DNA of 64,000 nucleotides from Avena insularis. Its lineage: Eukaryota; Streptophyta; Magnoliopsida; Poales; Poaceae. Below, piece by piece: positions 43,849 to 54,588 of this stretch. Below the pieces are notes generated by a model. It had not been told where the DNA came from. It did no database searches and worked only from the letters and a program-made list of their open reading frames with translations. The translations under genes and the position numbers were made by a program. The DNA lies in contig CM042685.1 of assembly GCA_023614405.1 (NCBI GenBank), positions 187,088,257 to 187,152,256 on the forward strand. Direction: 5' to 3'. Position 1 is the first letter of the stretch. Every line of letters starts with the position of its first letter.

Positions 43849-44815
43849 GTAATAATTGTAATATTTTATGAGTGAAGATGCCCCATGTGTCCATTTTTAT
43901 AGTGTTGTCTACAAACAATCTTGAGTGTGTTAGTCCCGTTTTGTGGCTGGACCGGGACTAAAGGAGGGCCTTTAGTCCCGATTCATACTTACCATTAAGA
44001 TCTAATCTCCAAACGCGTGAGGTCACATATTAGGGAGTGCCTCTATGACCAGTTTCTTGGAGATGTCGGAGGACTAGGCTCCGGCGGCATCTCCCTGAAA
44101 CTGGCCGTAGTGGTGTCCCTGCTCTCGAAAATCATCTTGCAGCTTGTAACTTCTCTAACTAGATCAATACGCCTGGGAGCTAACTAATTTCACATATTAG
44201 GGAGTGCCTCTATGACCAGTTCCTTGGAGATGCCGGAGGACTAGGCTCCGGCGGCATCTCCCTGAAACTGGCCGTAGTGGTGTCCCTGCTCTCGAAAACC
44301 ATCTTGGAGATGCCTCAAACTGGCTGGAGGACTGGACTCGCAAGGATGCCTATTTATAGTACAAGCAGCTCTACATAATGTCGACACTCACGGCATAATG
44401 TCGATACTCACCCCTATTATTAGTGCTGACTCATGTTTTGTCCCGGTTGGTGTCTTCAACCGGGACTAAAGGTTCATCTTTAGTCCCGGTTGGTGACACC
44501 ATCCGGGACAAGGTACAAGCCGCACGACATAATGTCGACACTCATCCCTATTAGTGTTAGTGTTCAGCCGATGCGCATAATCCCTTGATCGCGGTTGGTT
44601 TCTCCAACCGGGACTAAAGATGAACCCTCTCTTTATATGCATTTCCCTCTATTTATAGGTTGCTCGACCCAGCCTGCTCTATTTATAGGCCTTTTCCTCT
44701 AAATACAACATCTTCATATTTAGGTAACACTCAAGACATTTATTAATATTAAAAATCGGGACAAACCGGGACTAGCTAACACTCAGGACTAAAGCCGCCC
44801 CCTTTAGTCATAATC
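43849..44815. repeat. CACTA inter-ORF repeats with hairpins
   Basis: Two 116-bp direct copies (44024-44139 and 44191-44306, nearly identical) each contain an inverted repeat: ccagtttcttggagatgtcgg pairs with a later ccggcggcatctccctgaaactgg across a short loop. A partial third unit begins at 44303. Scattered (t)agtcccgg / ccgggacta motifs surround them. Confidence 0.88.
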
Positions 44816-45805
44816 ATGCCTAGTCCTATAGTACGCAGCTTCAGGGTCTTCTTCGTCATCGTCATCATCATCGTCATCGTCACCTGCCACTCCGGGGATC
44901 CTCATCCCATCCATGGCATATACCAGGGGCCATTCCAGCCTCGGATTCACGGCGGGCGGGTGGGCTCGTGGGCACCGCAGGCGAGGATGGTCTCCCCGGT
45001 GATCTGGCGCATCACTCCGATGATAGTACGGTTCGCCCACCACAGACGACGGGCGGCTTCGTTGTGGTTCACCGGGGGCGGGCCATCACCCTCGTACCTG
45101 GCGACCTCCAAGTCCACCCCAACCCGATTATCGCCAACCTCCAAGTCCACCGCCCCGCTGACGATCGCCGCAGCAGGAGTACATCAACTCGATCTCCGCC
45201 TCCGCCTCCGTGCAATACTACTACCTCGTCGAAGAAACGGAAGTTCGACGGTCCCCCGCGCCCCACATCGAAGAAAGGTCAAACGAAAGATAGTCGACAT
45301 CCCTCCGGCTCTTCCAAAGAGACCTTATGACAAGACCGATGAGAAAACTAACGCGGATGTGGCTGCCCAAGTTAAGGCGCATTTTGCACCCAAAAAGCCT
45401 GAGCCAAAGCCGGTATATAATGAAAAAACCAAAAAGTGGGCTAAGTCCTTTCTTGAGCAACCATCCCAGATATCGATGAATCTGGAATCAGACTATGACC
45501 CGGATATTATTAAGCAAGCACAGAAGAAAAAAATCACAAGTGCAAAAAGCGGGAAGCAAGTTCCCCAGCTCGGAGCACAGAAGAATCAATCGGTCGCCCC
45601 GCTCAAAGTCATTTCAGACCTCGACAAGGCCTTTAGAGCTGAAATGGATATGGGCATGCAAATAATGGACCCCAGAGCCCGTAATAATGATGCACTTATG
45701 GGAATCACTATATCGCAGGCCAAAGCACTTGCTAACGAAGCAAATATGTCTCTTGGTCAATATTTAGGCTATGAAGATACGCCAGTGTGTCAGATAGTAC
45801 GGTAG
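44816..45805 (+). pseudogene. CACTA second ORF, N-terminal half
   Basis: A 329-codon frame from 44816. The first roughly 150 residues are low-complexity and may not be the native frame. From RRKVKRKIVDIPPALPKRPY on, the sequence is typical of the grass CACTA ORF2: a KAHFAPKKPEPKPVYNEK basic region, SFLEQPSQISMNLESDYDPDI and ISQAKALANEANMSLGQYLG. It ends in TAG at 45803-45805, while similar sequence (YVQGEPLVSNGARASIHTYA) continues in frame. A C48-like domain follows downstream. Likely role in the family: a transposition accessory protein. Confidence 0.7.
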
Positions 45806-46918
45806 TATGTCCAAGGGGAGCCTCTAGTCAGTAATGGAGCTCGCGCGTCTATCCACACATATGCGAAATCTGCACGAATGGTACATGTCGCAAGAAGAAA
45901 AAAGCATCAAAACGATTGGTTTCCGATGGACGTTAGAAAGGAGCATCACTTCAAACCATACTCGATACAGGTTCAAATGACTGAACTGTTTCAGTTATAC
46001 AACCAGCGCCGCGCTCGACAAATCTATCATTGGTTGCTACTGTCTGTAAGTGATTTATTTCTATAATTAAGTTTGTAGCTCAGCTTGTTCATTGCATTTA
46101 ATATATTATCCTAACTATATATCCTTTTGTATGATGATATTATATTCTACAGAATGAAGATGCTTAAATGCAAAAGAGCTAGAAGATACGACGTTGGTTT
46201 CATTGACCCATATATCGTTAATGAATATACGTTAAAGAATCACCCCAAGGACGTGGAGGAAGACCTATGCAGGTTCTTAACCGAGAATAATTTTGTTAAG
46301 GAAATATTATTTCCTTACAACTTTATGTGAGTGTTTATATCTTGTACACATTTTATTTTTGCTTACTGGATGAGCTATGCATGTATGCTTATGTAGCGTC
46401 ATGATTCCTTTGGATCTTGCTAAACATTCAAGTTGACAACTCCCTAGTTGAAGTCCACGACTCATTAAGTTGGGACCAAGAGCAGTGGAGCAACATGAAA
46501 GCAATGCTCCATAAGTAATTTCAATCATTATCGCATTATATCATCCTCTTTCATTCATTTCCTGATATCAAGTAACTAATAACTCCTTGGTTCATTTTCT
46601 TTGCCGAGCAGGTGTTGGACACGGTTCAGACAGAAAATACTAGGTCCATTCAAAGAGGAGTTAACTTATAAAATGGTGAGGAGTTTACAGCAGCCATCGG
46701 GAACTCATTTATGTGGATACTACGTATGCAAGTACATCCGTGAGTTGACTAGTGAGCGGAAAGTTGATTCACATTATATTTATGATTTGCGGGAGAAACT
46801 AGAGCCAGACCAGCGCATAAGAGCAATTCAAGAGGAGCTGGCGGGATTTATGATGAAGGAAGTCCTTGATGTACATGGAGAGCATTATGCGGATGACGTG
46901 GAACTCGATTTGCCTTAG
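45806..46918 (+). pseudogene. CACTA second ORF, Ulp1/C48 peptidase-like half
   Basis: Exon-like blocks: 45878-46050 (MTELFQLYNQR), 46150-46330 (VGFIDPYIVNEYTL...FLTENNFVKEILFPYNF), then after a GT-AG-like gap 46408-46515 and 46612-46918. The latter holds QQPSGTHLCGYYVCKYIREL, with the catalytic Gln and Cys, and an Asp in VEVHDSL. The expected catalytic His in the FHWIL block reads Leu (FLWILL). A stop and phase mismatch occur at the 46330-46400 junction. Cys-protease ancestry is clear; activity is doubtful. C-terminal residues after 46800 are acidic (DVELDLP). Confidence 0.72.
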
Positions 46919-47443
46919 TCATCTTCATGTAGCTGATATGATATATATATTCATCAATGACCATGTAATTTCAAAACATTTCTTCCTTTTGATATGATTG
47001 ATTATATGTATGCTTGCAAGGGATCGATTAATTATACAAATGCATCGACGTGTAGTGTGTATGTAGTAGCGTATAATATGTATACTGAAATATATGTTTG
47101 AATTATAGTGAAACACAAAATGAAAAAGGAACGAAATGGCAAAAAAAAGGAAATACACAATCTCTGCCGCGGCAGTGAAATGTGTGTTTCTCTGCCGCGA
47201 CAGTGAAATGTGTGTTTCTCTGCCGTGGCAGGAAACCTTTTAGTCCCGGGTGATGTTATGGCCCGGTACTAGAGGGTTTCCGCCCCCGCTGCGCTGAAAC
47301 ATCCATGTGGCTGTTATCAGTCGCGGGCTGTAGCGAGACAGGACTAGAGGGGGGGCCTCTAGTCCCGTTTTGGCAGTCCCGGGCCCAAAACCGGGACTAG
47401 AGCCAGTTGCGGTCCGGGACTAGAAGCCCTTTTTCCACCAGTG
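46919..47443. repeat. CACTA 3' subterminal region
   Basis: Contains 28-bp tandem units (47161-47188, 47189-47216, partial to 47232), each with the palindrome CTGCCGCGGCAG or a variant, then (t)agtcccgg / ccgggacta repeats and the terminal inverted repeat. Confidence 0.8.
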
Positions 47444-47446
47444 GTA

Positions 47447-48396
47447 GCTGGATTGCTCTGTTGGCGGCCCACAGAATGATCCATGCCCTTAGGACGTGTT
47501 TGCTAGCCTCATTTTTCCATTTCTCGCATGATGTTGGAAGAAATAAGTCTATTTTTTTCGTGGGTGGCATGTATTTGTTGCATGCACGTCAAACATTGGC
47601 CCGCTAGGTGTGCCGATTTTGGACGTTTCCACAGGGACATGCTGAGCTCATGAAAAAAGGGGGGAAGCAGCGTGCCCCCGTGCAAGCTCGCTGGCGCGAG
47701 CAGCGGCTTTTCCCCAAAAGTCGGTGAGAGCACCGTCTGCCGAATCACCGCGCTATATATCACCGGTTCTCTAACCGCCGGTAGCCACGCCACCACTCCC
47801 CCTTTTTCGAGCTCTCAACCCCGCCAAGATCTTTATCGACTAGTAGGTAAGCGGAAACAGCGATGTCGTTGGCTATAGGACGGCTCTGGCAGGCGTTCAT
47901 CTCTAAGCTCTTCACCAGCGATGTTCTCTGCTCCTCCGATGTAGGTCATTTTTTCCGAACCCCACCTCTAGTAGCTTCTATCGGCCCCATGGAGAAGGAG
48001 GGTCACCACGGAGGATCCATGTGGACCCGCCCGCGCACCACGGACTCCCCGGTAAGATACCCGTCAGCGTCGCCCGGGAAGCAAGCCGCCCTACTCCCAG
48101 GGACAGGGAACCCCGGGTAGAGGAGCGCGAGACAGAGCTGACAGGTGGCAGTCGATGCCTGACCTACGCGGCAGATTACAATTGTTGCAGGCACAACTCT
48201 ACTCTCCTAGGGCGTGGCATCCTCGAGCCACGTAGAAGCCATGCACGCCGTGCTCGACCTCGTGGTGTGAATGTACTACCAGGTGTTCCTCGACCCTTGT
48301 GGTGTCCTCTTGATCATATAAAATGAGGCCTAGGTCACCGGGCAGGAGAGGAGAGAGTTCTTAGGATAGATCCTTCAGAGGAAGCATTGTAACTGT
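47447..48396 (+). repeat. Host flank and left part of a Gypsy LTR
   Basis: The right part (from at least about 48100) is Gypsy LTR: it carries a TATA box (catataaaatg, 48316-48326) and a downstream region that continues, after removal of the Maximus-like insertion, into 61967 on. The ACTGT duplication at 48392-48396 pairs with 61962-61966. The LTR start is not resolved; 47447 to about 47900 may be older flank. A small frame at 47863-48120 has no supported function. Confidence 0.6.
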
Positions 48397-49628
48397 TGAA
48401 AGATAGATTAGAGGGAGGGTGAATATGCACTACTCAATTTTTATTTTCCTTTTCAAGTTAAGGCTTGACACAAAGTAAGTTCTCTATATATGCAACTAAG
48501 TGAGCGAACCTATATGACAAGCAAGCAAGCAAGCAACAATAATAATAATAAGGAGTAAAGGATAGAAGTCACTGAGAGTAGAGACGAAGATGTTATCCCA
48601 AAGTTCATTCCTTTTTAGGGGAAGTACGTCTCTGTTGGAGGGGTGGGTGGTACTAATACCACCAGCGCCATGAAAGGCCTCACCCTATTCTCCCGCGCAC
48701 CCACTTAACGGCAAGCACAAGATCCACTATACGGTGGCCTTCAAGGTGGCGACCAAAACCTTGTACAAATACTTGGGGCACTTCTCCACAACTGAATTGG
48801 AGGCTCCCAAGATGACCCCGAAGCTCTTATACGAGAGGATGAGCTATGGAGGGCAACTTATTTAAGTTAGGGTTTCCTCAAACCGTAGGGAAACAACAAC
48901 TTACACAAATGGTGGGGAAACACAAATCCCTTTAGTGGAAAGCTAGGTCTAGGTCTCCTCCCTTGATTCCCCAAAGGGCATCAAGTTCTAGTGGCTAGGG
49001 AGGTAGAACTAGGAGGTTGAAGCTCAGCAACAATGGCGGAGAGAGAGTAGAAGCCACATTCTTCACTTGGGGAAGAAGGGGCTATAAATAGCCCCCACCC
49101 CCAAAAATAGAGTCGTTGTAGAATCACTAACATCGGAGTCTTCGGCCGGGGTCGGAGTCTTTGGGGTGGAGGAAGGACTTCGGTCAGGTCTCGGGGGGGG
49201 GGGGTATACCGAGAGCAATCCTAGGAGACCTGGAGACTAGGCCAGAGACATGACAAGAGTCTCTAGGCTCCTGCACCAGAGTCTCTGTGGTGATGCTCGA
49301 CTACGGGCAGCTCTCCAGGGAGCCATACAGAGATTTTTTCAGGGGGGGCAGAGACATGCCTGGAGACCAGGCTGGAGTCTCCGGTGGGGCACACCGAAGT
49401 CTCTAGACCTAGACCCCGGAGCCTCCAGACTCAAGGAAGGCACCAGCCCCATATTCCAATCCAAGCATCCAATCTTGATGAAATTTTGAACCCTTCTCCA
49501 TTGCTATAAACAACAGCGTCTTGTGCTTTGACAATGATAAAACCTGCAATATACTTAGCACACGGTAAAAACTTACTTGTGTTGACAACAAACACCAAAA
49601 CATCATTAAGGCAGGAAATGCCCTTTTA
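48397..49628 (-). repeat. 3' LTR of the Maximus-like element (1232 bp)
   Basis: Plus-strand bounds tgaaagatag and atgccctttta (terminal CA of the partner changed to TA). TATA-type ctataaatag at 49082-49091 reads as tatttatag in element sense. Polypurine run (aaaaaagggg on the minus strand) abuts at about 49632-49641. Contains several ggagtct/ccgg motifs. Confidence 0.88.
49082..49091 (-). promoter_or_regulatory. LTR TATA box of the Maximus-like element
   Basis: ctatttatag on the minus strand, in a GC/pyrimidine-rich setting. The matching site in the other LTR (near 61420-61428) is degenerate (ctattcatac). Confidence 0.55.
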
Positions 49629-50149
49629 ATCTACCCCTTTTTTGTGTTTGATGACAACATAAGGATTTGCACAAATAAATGGACAACAATAGATAGGCAC
49701 AACAATGTACACAAGAAGTAAAGAGGACCCCCCTCGAAGTGTGTGCACATTCGAGATCTTGTATTTGAATACAAGTTCACAAAATCAAGGAAGAGCACTC
49801 CTCCTTAACATTACAATCCTTTGCACCAACTAATGTGGTGAAGAGTTATAGATGGGCAGTAATTAAGAGAAATCTTCACCATACACGAGATTTGAAACCA
49901 CAAGATACAATACCATAGTCTCCACTTACATAGTGACACAAATAGATAGCACATAAGGTCTGCGGCAAATAAGGTTCACAAATAAAACGAGGCGAAAGAA
50001 TAAGTTCACAAGCAACAAAATATGAAATGAAGAACGAGCTTGTGACTTCCCATGCAAATCCCACGCAAAACCTAATAGTGCAGCTTCTCCCCCTTTGGCA
50101 TCGAGACACCAAAAAGGAGAAAAGAGCAAGTCTACACGCCCCAACCGGA
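49629..50149 (-). other. 3' noncoding region between ORF3 and 3' LTR
   Basis: About 0.5 kb after the ORF3 stop, including a GCCAAAGGGGGAGAA-like purine run near 50083-50098 (minus strand) and the polypurine tract beside the LTR. Frames covering it on the minus strand are not supported. Confidence 0.6.
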
Positions 50150-50237
50150 TCACTCATCATCCTCGTCCTCCTCGCCATCTTCTCCACCATCAGAGATCTC
50201 ATTAGAAGGTTGATCAACACCTGCAGCTGGACCCTTA

Positions 50238-50520
50238 TGTGAGATCTAGGCACATGGCTTAATAGGATTGATAGGATACTCATACCAACAATTTGCAACT
50301 TATTTTCCCAAAGCTCACCCAAAAGGAACTTTGATGTTAAGCGTGCTTGGTCCAGAGAAATTTTAGGATGGGTGACCGACCGGGAAGTGGGTATCGGGTG
50401 TGCACGAGTGAGGAAAAAATGCACAGAAAAGACTAGTGTTGGTCTGTGGGGATAGTCTAGAGATCCTATTAAGCTATCAGGAGTGACACCCCAGGAGCCA
50501 AGAGGGAACGGGGTGCTACA
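50238..50520 (+). mobile_element. Cassandra TRIM solo LTR containing a 5S rRNA-like segment
   Basis: 283 bp from TGTGAGATCT to GGGGTGCTACA, flanked by CCTTA (50233-50237) and CCTTG (50521-50525), a near-perfect duplication. Inside, 50324-50404 resembles plant 5S rRNA. The ends and the 5S content are the hallmark of Cassandra terminal-repeat retrotransposons in miniature. No internal domain or second LTR is present, so LTR-LTR recombination has removed it. It lies antisense to ORF3 and breaks its C-terminus. Confidence 0.9.
50324..50404 (+). ncRNA. 5S rRNA-like sequence within the Cassandra LTR
   Basis: gttaagcgtgcttgg (50335-50349) equals the 5S box A region, and aggatgggtgacc (50366-50378) followed by gggaagt covers the intermediate element and box C. 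The 5' third of 5S is weakly conserved and the end diverges, so this is a promoter-bearing relic rather than a ribosomal gene. It could recruit TFIIIA and RNA polymerase III. Confidence 0.85.
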
Positions 50521-52010
50521 CCTTGCCATGGAGAGACGAATAGGCATCATCCTCAAACACACTCCAAACGACATGACCACGAGACCAAGAGACATAGGAG
50601 AGAGTGCGAGAGAGCTGCTGCTGCTACTGAGCTGATCCACCTATTTCTGCTTTGTCACTATCATTCCATTGATCCAACTTTTGAAGAATCCTCTTGTCTC
50701 TCTTGTATGCCTCATACCGGCCCTTGCGAATGTCAATGTTCATGCAGAGGAGCATCCTCTCCCAAAAAGCGGTCTTCTTCACTTGCCCACTAACATACCC
50801 ACGAGAAAGCTTAGGCATCATGGCATTACTTGCTGTCTTCCTCCTAGCCCTGACAGGGCTGGCAGAAGGAGGGTTGTCCTCTTCATCCTCTCTAATCTCA
50901 TCATCATTGTCTAGAATGGGAGAAGAATAGCCACGAGGATCCGTTGTGGTAGTTGGAGCCTTGCGCTGCAACTGGAGAGAATTATGCTCGACAAGAGGAA
51001 GATCGATAAGTGGGTAAGGCAAGCCCATCTTTGCGAACTGGGAGAGAATAGGTGTGAGTCTTATTCTCACCCAAATTGATGGCCATCTCCATGAAGATAA
51101 AGTACATGATATCGAGTGGGGTGGCAGGAGCTTTAGGACCCTTGAGATATACAGAGTGAGCAAGAGCCATGAGAGGGACCAAAGCTCCATGAATACTGTA
51201 AAAAATGCCTGCTTGAGGATAGATGTTCTCATAGAACATGTGAAGCACAATGTGGAACAGTGGCTTGAGGTTTATTGCTTCACCAAGAACACCATTCTTG
51301 GAGTAGATAGGTTCAAGAGGCCTCTTCTTATACTCAAGGACGATAGTGATATGAATGCGAGCACCAACTGCATCAACATTACCTTCGAACGGATATCCCA
51401 AAAGCTCGGCAAATTCAAAAAAGCTATACTGACAACGCACCTCGTGAGTCATCCATGTCATAGGAATCTCGTTCCCTTCTCCGAACACGAGAGTGGCAAA
51501 GAAATTATGCATGATCTGAATGTTTTAATCTTGCTGAAATCCCATGAGATGATGCAGCCCAAGCTTCTTGGTGATCCACAGAGCATCATGGAAATAGGAC
51601 TTAGTGTGCATGAAGGCAAAGTCAAGAGGACGCTATGGGCAAATAGGCTTCTACACAAAAATATTGGAATTCACCTCAGTCATGATCAAATACTGCTCAC
51701 GCCTCCAATAGAGACTATCTGGGCTATTATTTTCCATCTCATAGAACTGATGTCTCCTCATGGTCCGGTACTCTTCTGTACTCATATTCTTGAGGGTGGT
51801 GAGGTTTTCAAACTTCCTCTTCTTGGCAAGCTCCTCATGGCAAAGAAGCTCCTCCTCACTCTTCTGAAATGGCATGGATTTCTTCCCTTGCTACCTTGTA
51901 GCATGTTCCTCACGACTGTCATATGGATGCCGAGCAACATCTGACTTGCGAGGATTCCCCCCATAGTTCGGAGCCTTGGACTTGCTAAGATGAGGACGCG
52001 ATCCACCTGA

Positions 52011-53169
52011 ACCACCTACACACATACAAGAGAGCACGGAAGCAAAGAAGGGGATAAGTTGGCTTGTCCTAGAACATATGGTGGCAGAAGAGTGGGAACC
52101 AAAAAAAAATCAGAGAAAACCCCAGAGTCTCCACCCTTCAGCCACGGATTTTCTAGCCTTGCCAAAGTCTCCGGCCCTAGGGGCCAAAGTATCCGCCCCA
52201 CCGGAGTCTCGGGTCATGACGACTGGAGTCTTCGGCCCAGAAACTTGGCTAGAGGTAGTCAATGCAAGGGGAGGTTCTCGCAATAGATCGAGGGCCCAAA
52301 CCTTCCTAATATATTATGCATTGTTGCTAAACATGGAAATACAGATAGAAAAGTGCCCTAATCCCCACCAAGAATCTAGGGAAACCCTAGAGAGGGAGAG
52401 GGAAATAAATAGGGCACCTTGCTCCATGGGGAGGACCCTGCTGGTAGGGAGGGTAGGTATAGCGGTGGAGGGGAGGAGTTGGCCGGCGGCAGCAGCGGAA
52501 TCGGGGAAGGCGGCGGCCCCAATGGCGGCGAGTGGAGGAGGAGATGGGAGGATGGAGAGAGAGGGAGTCAAGGGTGGTGAGGAGTAACTGGGAGTTACCC
52601 CCACCCCGATGCCCTCTAAATTAATATGAGTGAAACCGTCCAGGCAGAAGTCTCCGGGCCCTAGGGCCGGAGTCTCCGGGCCACCAGAATCTCTAGGGTC
52701 AGACCCCCGGAGTCTCCGGCCTCCTCGGCCAGAAAATGCCAGAAAAAATAGGATAAGCACAAGAGATGGTAAGGAGTGGGAAAAGGCTTGGAATAGAGCA
52801 AAAAACTGGTGAAAAAACAAAGCACAATAAAAAAACAAACATAAGAACCAAATGAGAAACCATAACGACAAAAAGGATATATCAAATAAGATCCAAACCC
52901 TCAACAAAGTGAGGGTCGGTGGCCGAGGCCACCATGTTTGAGTATACTTGTCTTGGCACCACGAAGATATATCTTGGGTCCATTACCAATACTCTCCATT
53001 TAAGCTCACACATCACAAAATGATATTAAGAGGATGATTTTATCAATTTGGGCATAATGGGGGAAGGAATAGCCCAATAAATTAGGGCTGAACTCCCCCT
53101 ATATCCATGCGTACATCTAGATATAATAACATATGAATGCATGGGTACGGGTGCATGGTATCAAGCCGC
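52011..53169 (-). promoter_or_regulatory. Pol-ORF3 spacer with promoter-like and palindromic motifs
   Basis: No coding signal is supported. In element sense a TATA-like ctatttatttccc (near 52400-52412) is followed by a tctagggtttccctag leader-like stretch, the arrangement of a plant promoter and 5' UTR. Upstream are CCGGAGNCTCCGG units (52667-52679, 52707-52719). It may drive an ORF3 transcript; this is inference. Confidence 0.4.
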
Positions 53170-53761
53170 ATTGCTTGAATCTATGGTATTTATCTCATGC
53201 CTTAACTCTCGGAATCTCTTCTCGTCAAGGGGCTTGGTGAACAAATCCGCAAGAGTGCTCACATAAGAGAGATCAATATCACCATTGTTCACATGCTCGC
53301 AAATGAAGTGATGAGGAATATCAATATGCTTCGTTCATGTGTGTTGCACTGGGTTGTAAGAGATCTTGATAACACTTTCATTATCACAAAGAATATGCAC
53401 TTTGTCACATGTGTACACCATAGTCCTTTAAAGTTTGCCTCATCCACAACAATTGAGCACAACAACTAGCGGCCGCAATATACTCGGCCTCGGTGGATGA
53501 CAAGGAGACAGAATTTTGTTTCTTAGATGACCAACACACCAATGACCTACCAAGGAATTGGCAAGCCCCGGAGGTTGATTTCCTTCCAACTTTGTCTCCC
53601 GCCCAATCCAAGTCCATGAAACCATGAATAACAAAGCTTGAGCCCTTGGGATACCATAAGGCAAAGTTTGGGGTATCAACTAAATATCGAAAGATCTCGC
53701 TTGACCGCCACAAGATGGCTTTCTTTTGGTACGGCTTGAAACCGTGCATAAATACCCACAC
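53170..53761 (-). pseudogene. Maximus-like RNase H
   Basis: The 53761-53405 frame shows DLDWAGDKVGRKSTSG, LGRSLVCWSSKKQNSVSLSSTEAEYIAAASC, LLWMRQTL; catalytic Asp and Glu are present. Past the break at 53405 the tail (DKVHILCDNESVIKIS, ... LADLFTKPLDEKRF-like) continues with frame changes to about 53170, ending in SSNAA before the spacer. Confidence 0.88.
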
Positions 53762-54588
53762 TCAACATGATATCTGGTCTAGATGCACAAAGGTAAAGCA
53801 AAGAACCAATCATAGAACGATATACCTTTTGATCCACATCTTTACCCTTAGTATCAAGAGTGAGATCACACTTGAGAGGCATGGGAGTCTTGGCTCCATT
53901 TAGATCCGTCAACTTGAACCTCTTGAGCATATCTTGAATTTATTTGGCTTGATTAATGAAGATACCTCCAAACAATTCCTTCACTTCAAATCCAATAAAG
54001 AATTGCAATTCTCCCATCATAGAAATTTCAAACTCATCGGTCATTAGTAGAAAATACATCACTGAAAGCTTTTTAGGAGAACAAAATATAATATCATCAA
54101 CATAAATTTGGCATATGAACAAGTTTCCTCCAACTCTCGTAGTAAAAAGAGTGGGGTCGATTATCCCATCTTTGAAACCACGATCTACCAAAAACTGTCT
54201 AAGGTGCTCGTACCATGCACGAGGGGCTTGTTTAAGCCCATAGAGTTCCTTATCAAGTTTGTAAATGTAGTTTGGAAACTTGGGATCCTCAAAACCTAGA
54301 GGTTTCTTGACATACACCAACTCATTTAAGGGACCATTAAGAAATGCACTCTTAACAACCATTTGTTGCAACTTGAAGTTATGATGAGATACATATGCAA
54401 GCAAGATACGAATGGATTCAAGATGGGCAACAGGGGAAAAAGTTTCACCGTAGTCGACACCCTCAACTTGGGATAAGCCTTGATCCACTAATCTTGCCTT
54501 GTTACGGATGACCATTCCACTTGCATCTTGCTTGTTTTTGAAGATCCACTTTGTACCAATGACATTATGGCACTACTCGGGTCTCTCC
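53676..54588 (-). pseudogene. Maximus-like reverse transcriptase
   Basis: The frame 54515-53940 has KARLVDQGLSQVEGVDYGETFSPVA, FLNGPLNELVYVKKP, LYGLKQAPRAWYEHL and the catalytic YVDDIIFCS. A stop at 53940-53942 falls in the thumb; 53930-53676 continues with MLKRFKLTDLNGAKTPMP and RSMIGSLLYLCASRPDIM. The palm is intact, including both Asp of YVDD. Confidence 0.9.

Larger units (their letters stand above)
42340..47443 (+). mobile_element. Internally deleted CACTA transposon (5104 bp)
   Basis: Begins CACTACTGAAAAAACC at 42340 and ends ...CTTTTTCCACCAGTG at 47443 (inverse CACTGGTGGAAAAAG). A perfect 3-bp duplication GTA flanks it (42337-42339, 47444-47446), the size diagnostic of CACTA elements. 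Subterminal repeats of the form (t)agtcccgg / ccgggacta occur near both ends. Inside are a truncated TNP2 transposase and a broken second ORF. Confidence 0.94.
50150..52010 (-). pseudogene. Third ORF (env-position ORF) of the Maximus-like element, interrupted
   Basis: From about 52010 the minus strand reads SRPHLSKSKAPNYGGNPRKSD, a stop, then MPFQKSEEELL (51875), MRRHQFYEM and RREQYLIM. After another break come FFATLVFGEGNEIPMTWMT, FAELLGYPFEG and FHIVLHMFYENIYPQAG (51512-50982). A frameshift leads to a charged tail (DNDDEIREDEEDNPP; KRDKRILQKLDQWND). After the Cassandra insertion comes an acidic end (DGGEDGEEDEDDE) with TGA at 50150-50152. The middle part matches the large unknown-function ORF that Maximus/SIRE-like elements carry downstream of pol. 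No signal peptide or membrane anchor is evident, so envelope function is not supported. Confidence 0.72.

Noticed and set aside
44024..44306. CRISPR-like array
   Set aside because: Two long copies with internal inverted repeats in a plant transposon; no short regular repeats with unique spacers.
44804..45043. Minus-strand acidic frame with a poly-Asp run
   Set aside because: Antisense to the start of the second CACTA ORF. The poly-Asp run is the complement of a GTC/ATC repeat. I cannot exclude it, but the gene order favours the plus strand.
47863..48120. Small frame starting MSLAIGRLWQAFISKLF, vaguely like an ARF GTPase N-terminus
   Set aside because: No GTP-binding motif follows, and the region continues as Gypsy LTR.
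50324..50404. A functional 5S rRNA gene
   Set aside because: Only the central and 3' control regions are conserved and it sits within a Cassandra LTR with its own duplication, so it is an LTR component.
49876..50640. 254-codon minus-strand frame
   Set aside because: Runs across the Cassandra LTR and noncoding region by chance; the true ORF3 end is in another frame with TGA at 50150-50152.
51000..51512. Envelope glycoprotein
   Set aside because: Position suggests it, but no signal peptide, membrane span or cleavage site is visible.
51054..51944. 296-codon plus-strand frame
   Set aside because: Antisense to the third ORF of the Maximus-like element, which has the family-like motifs on the minus strand.
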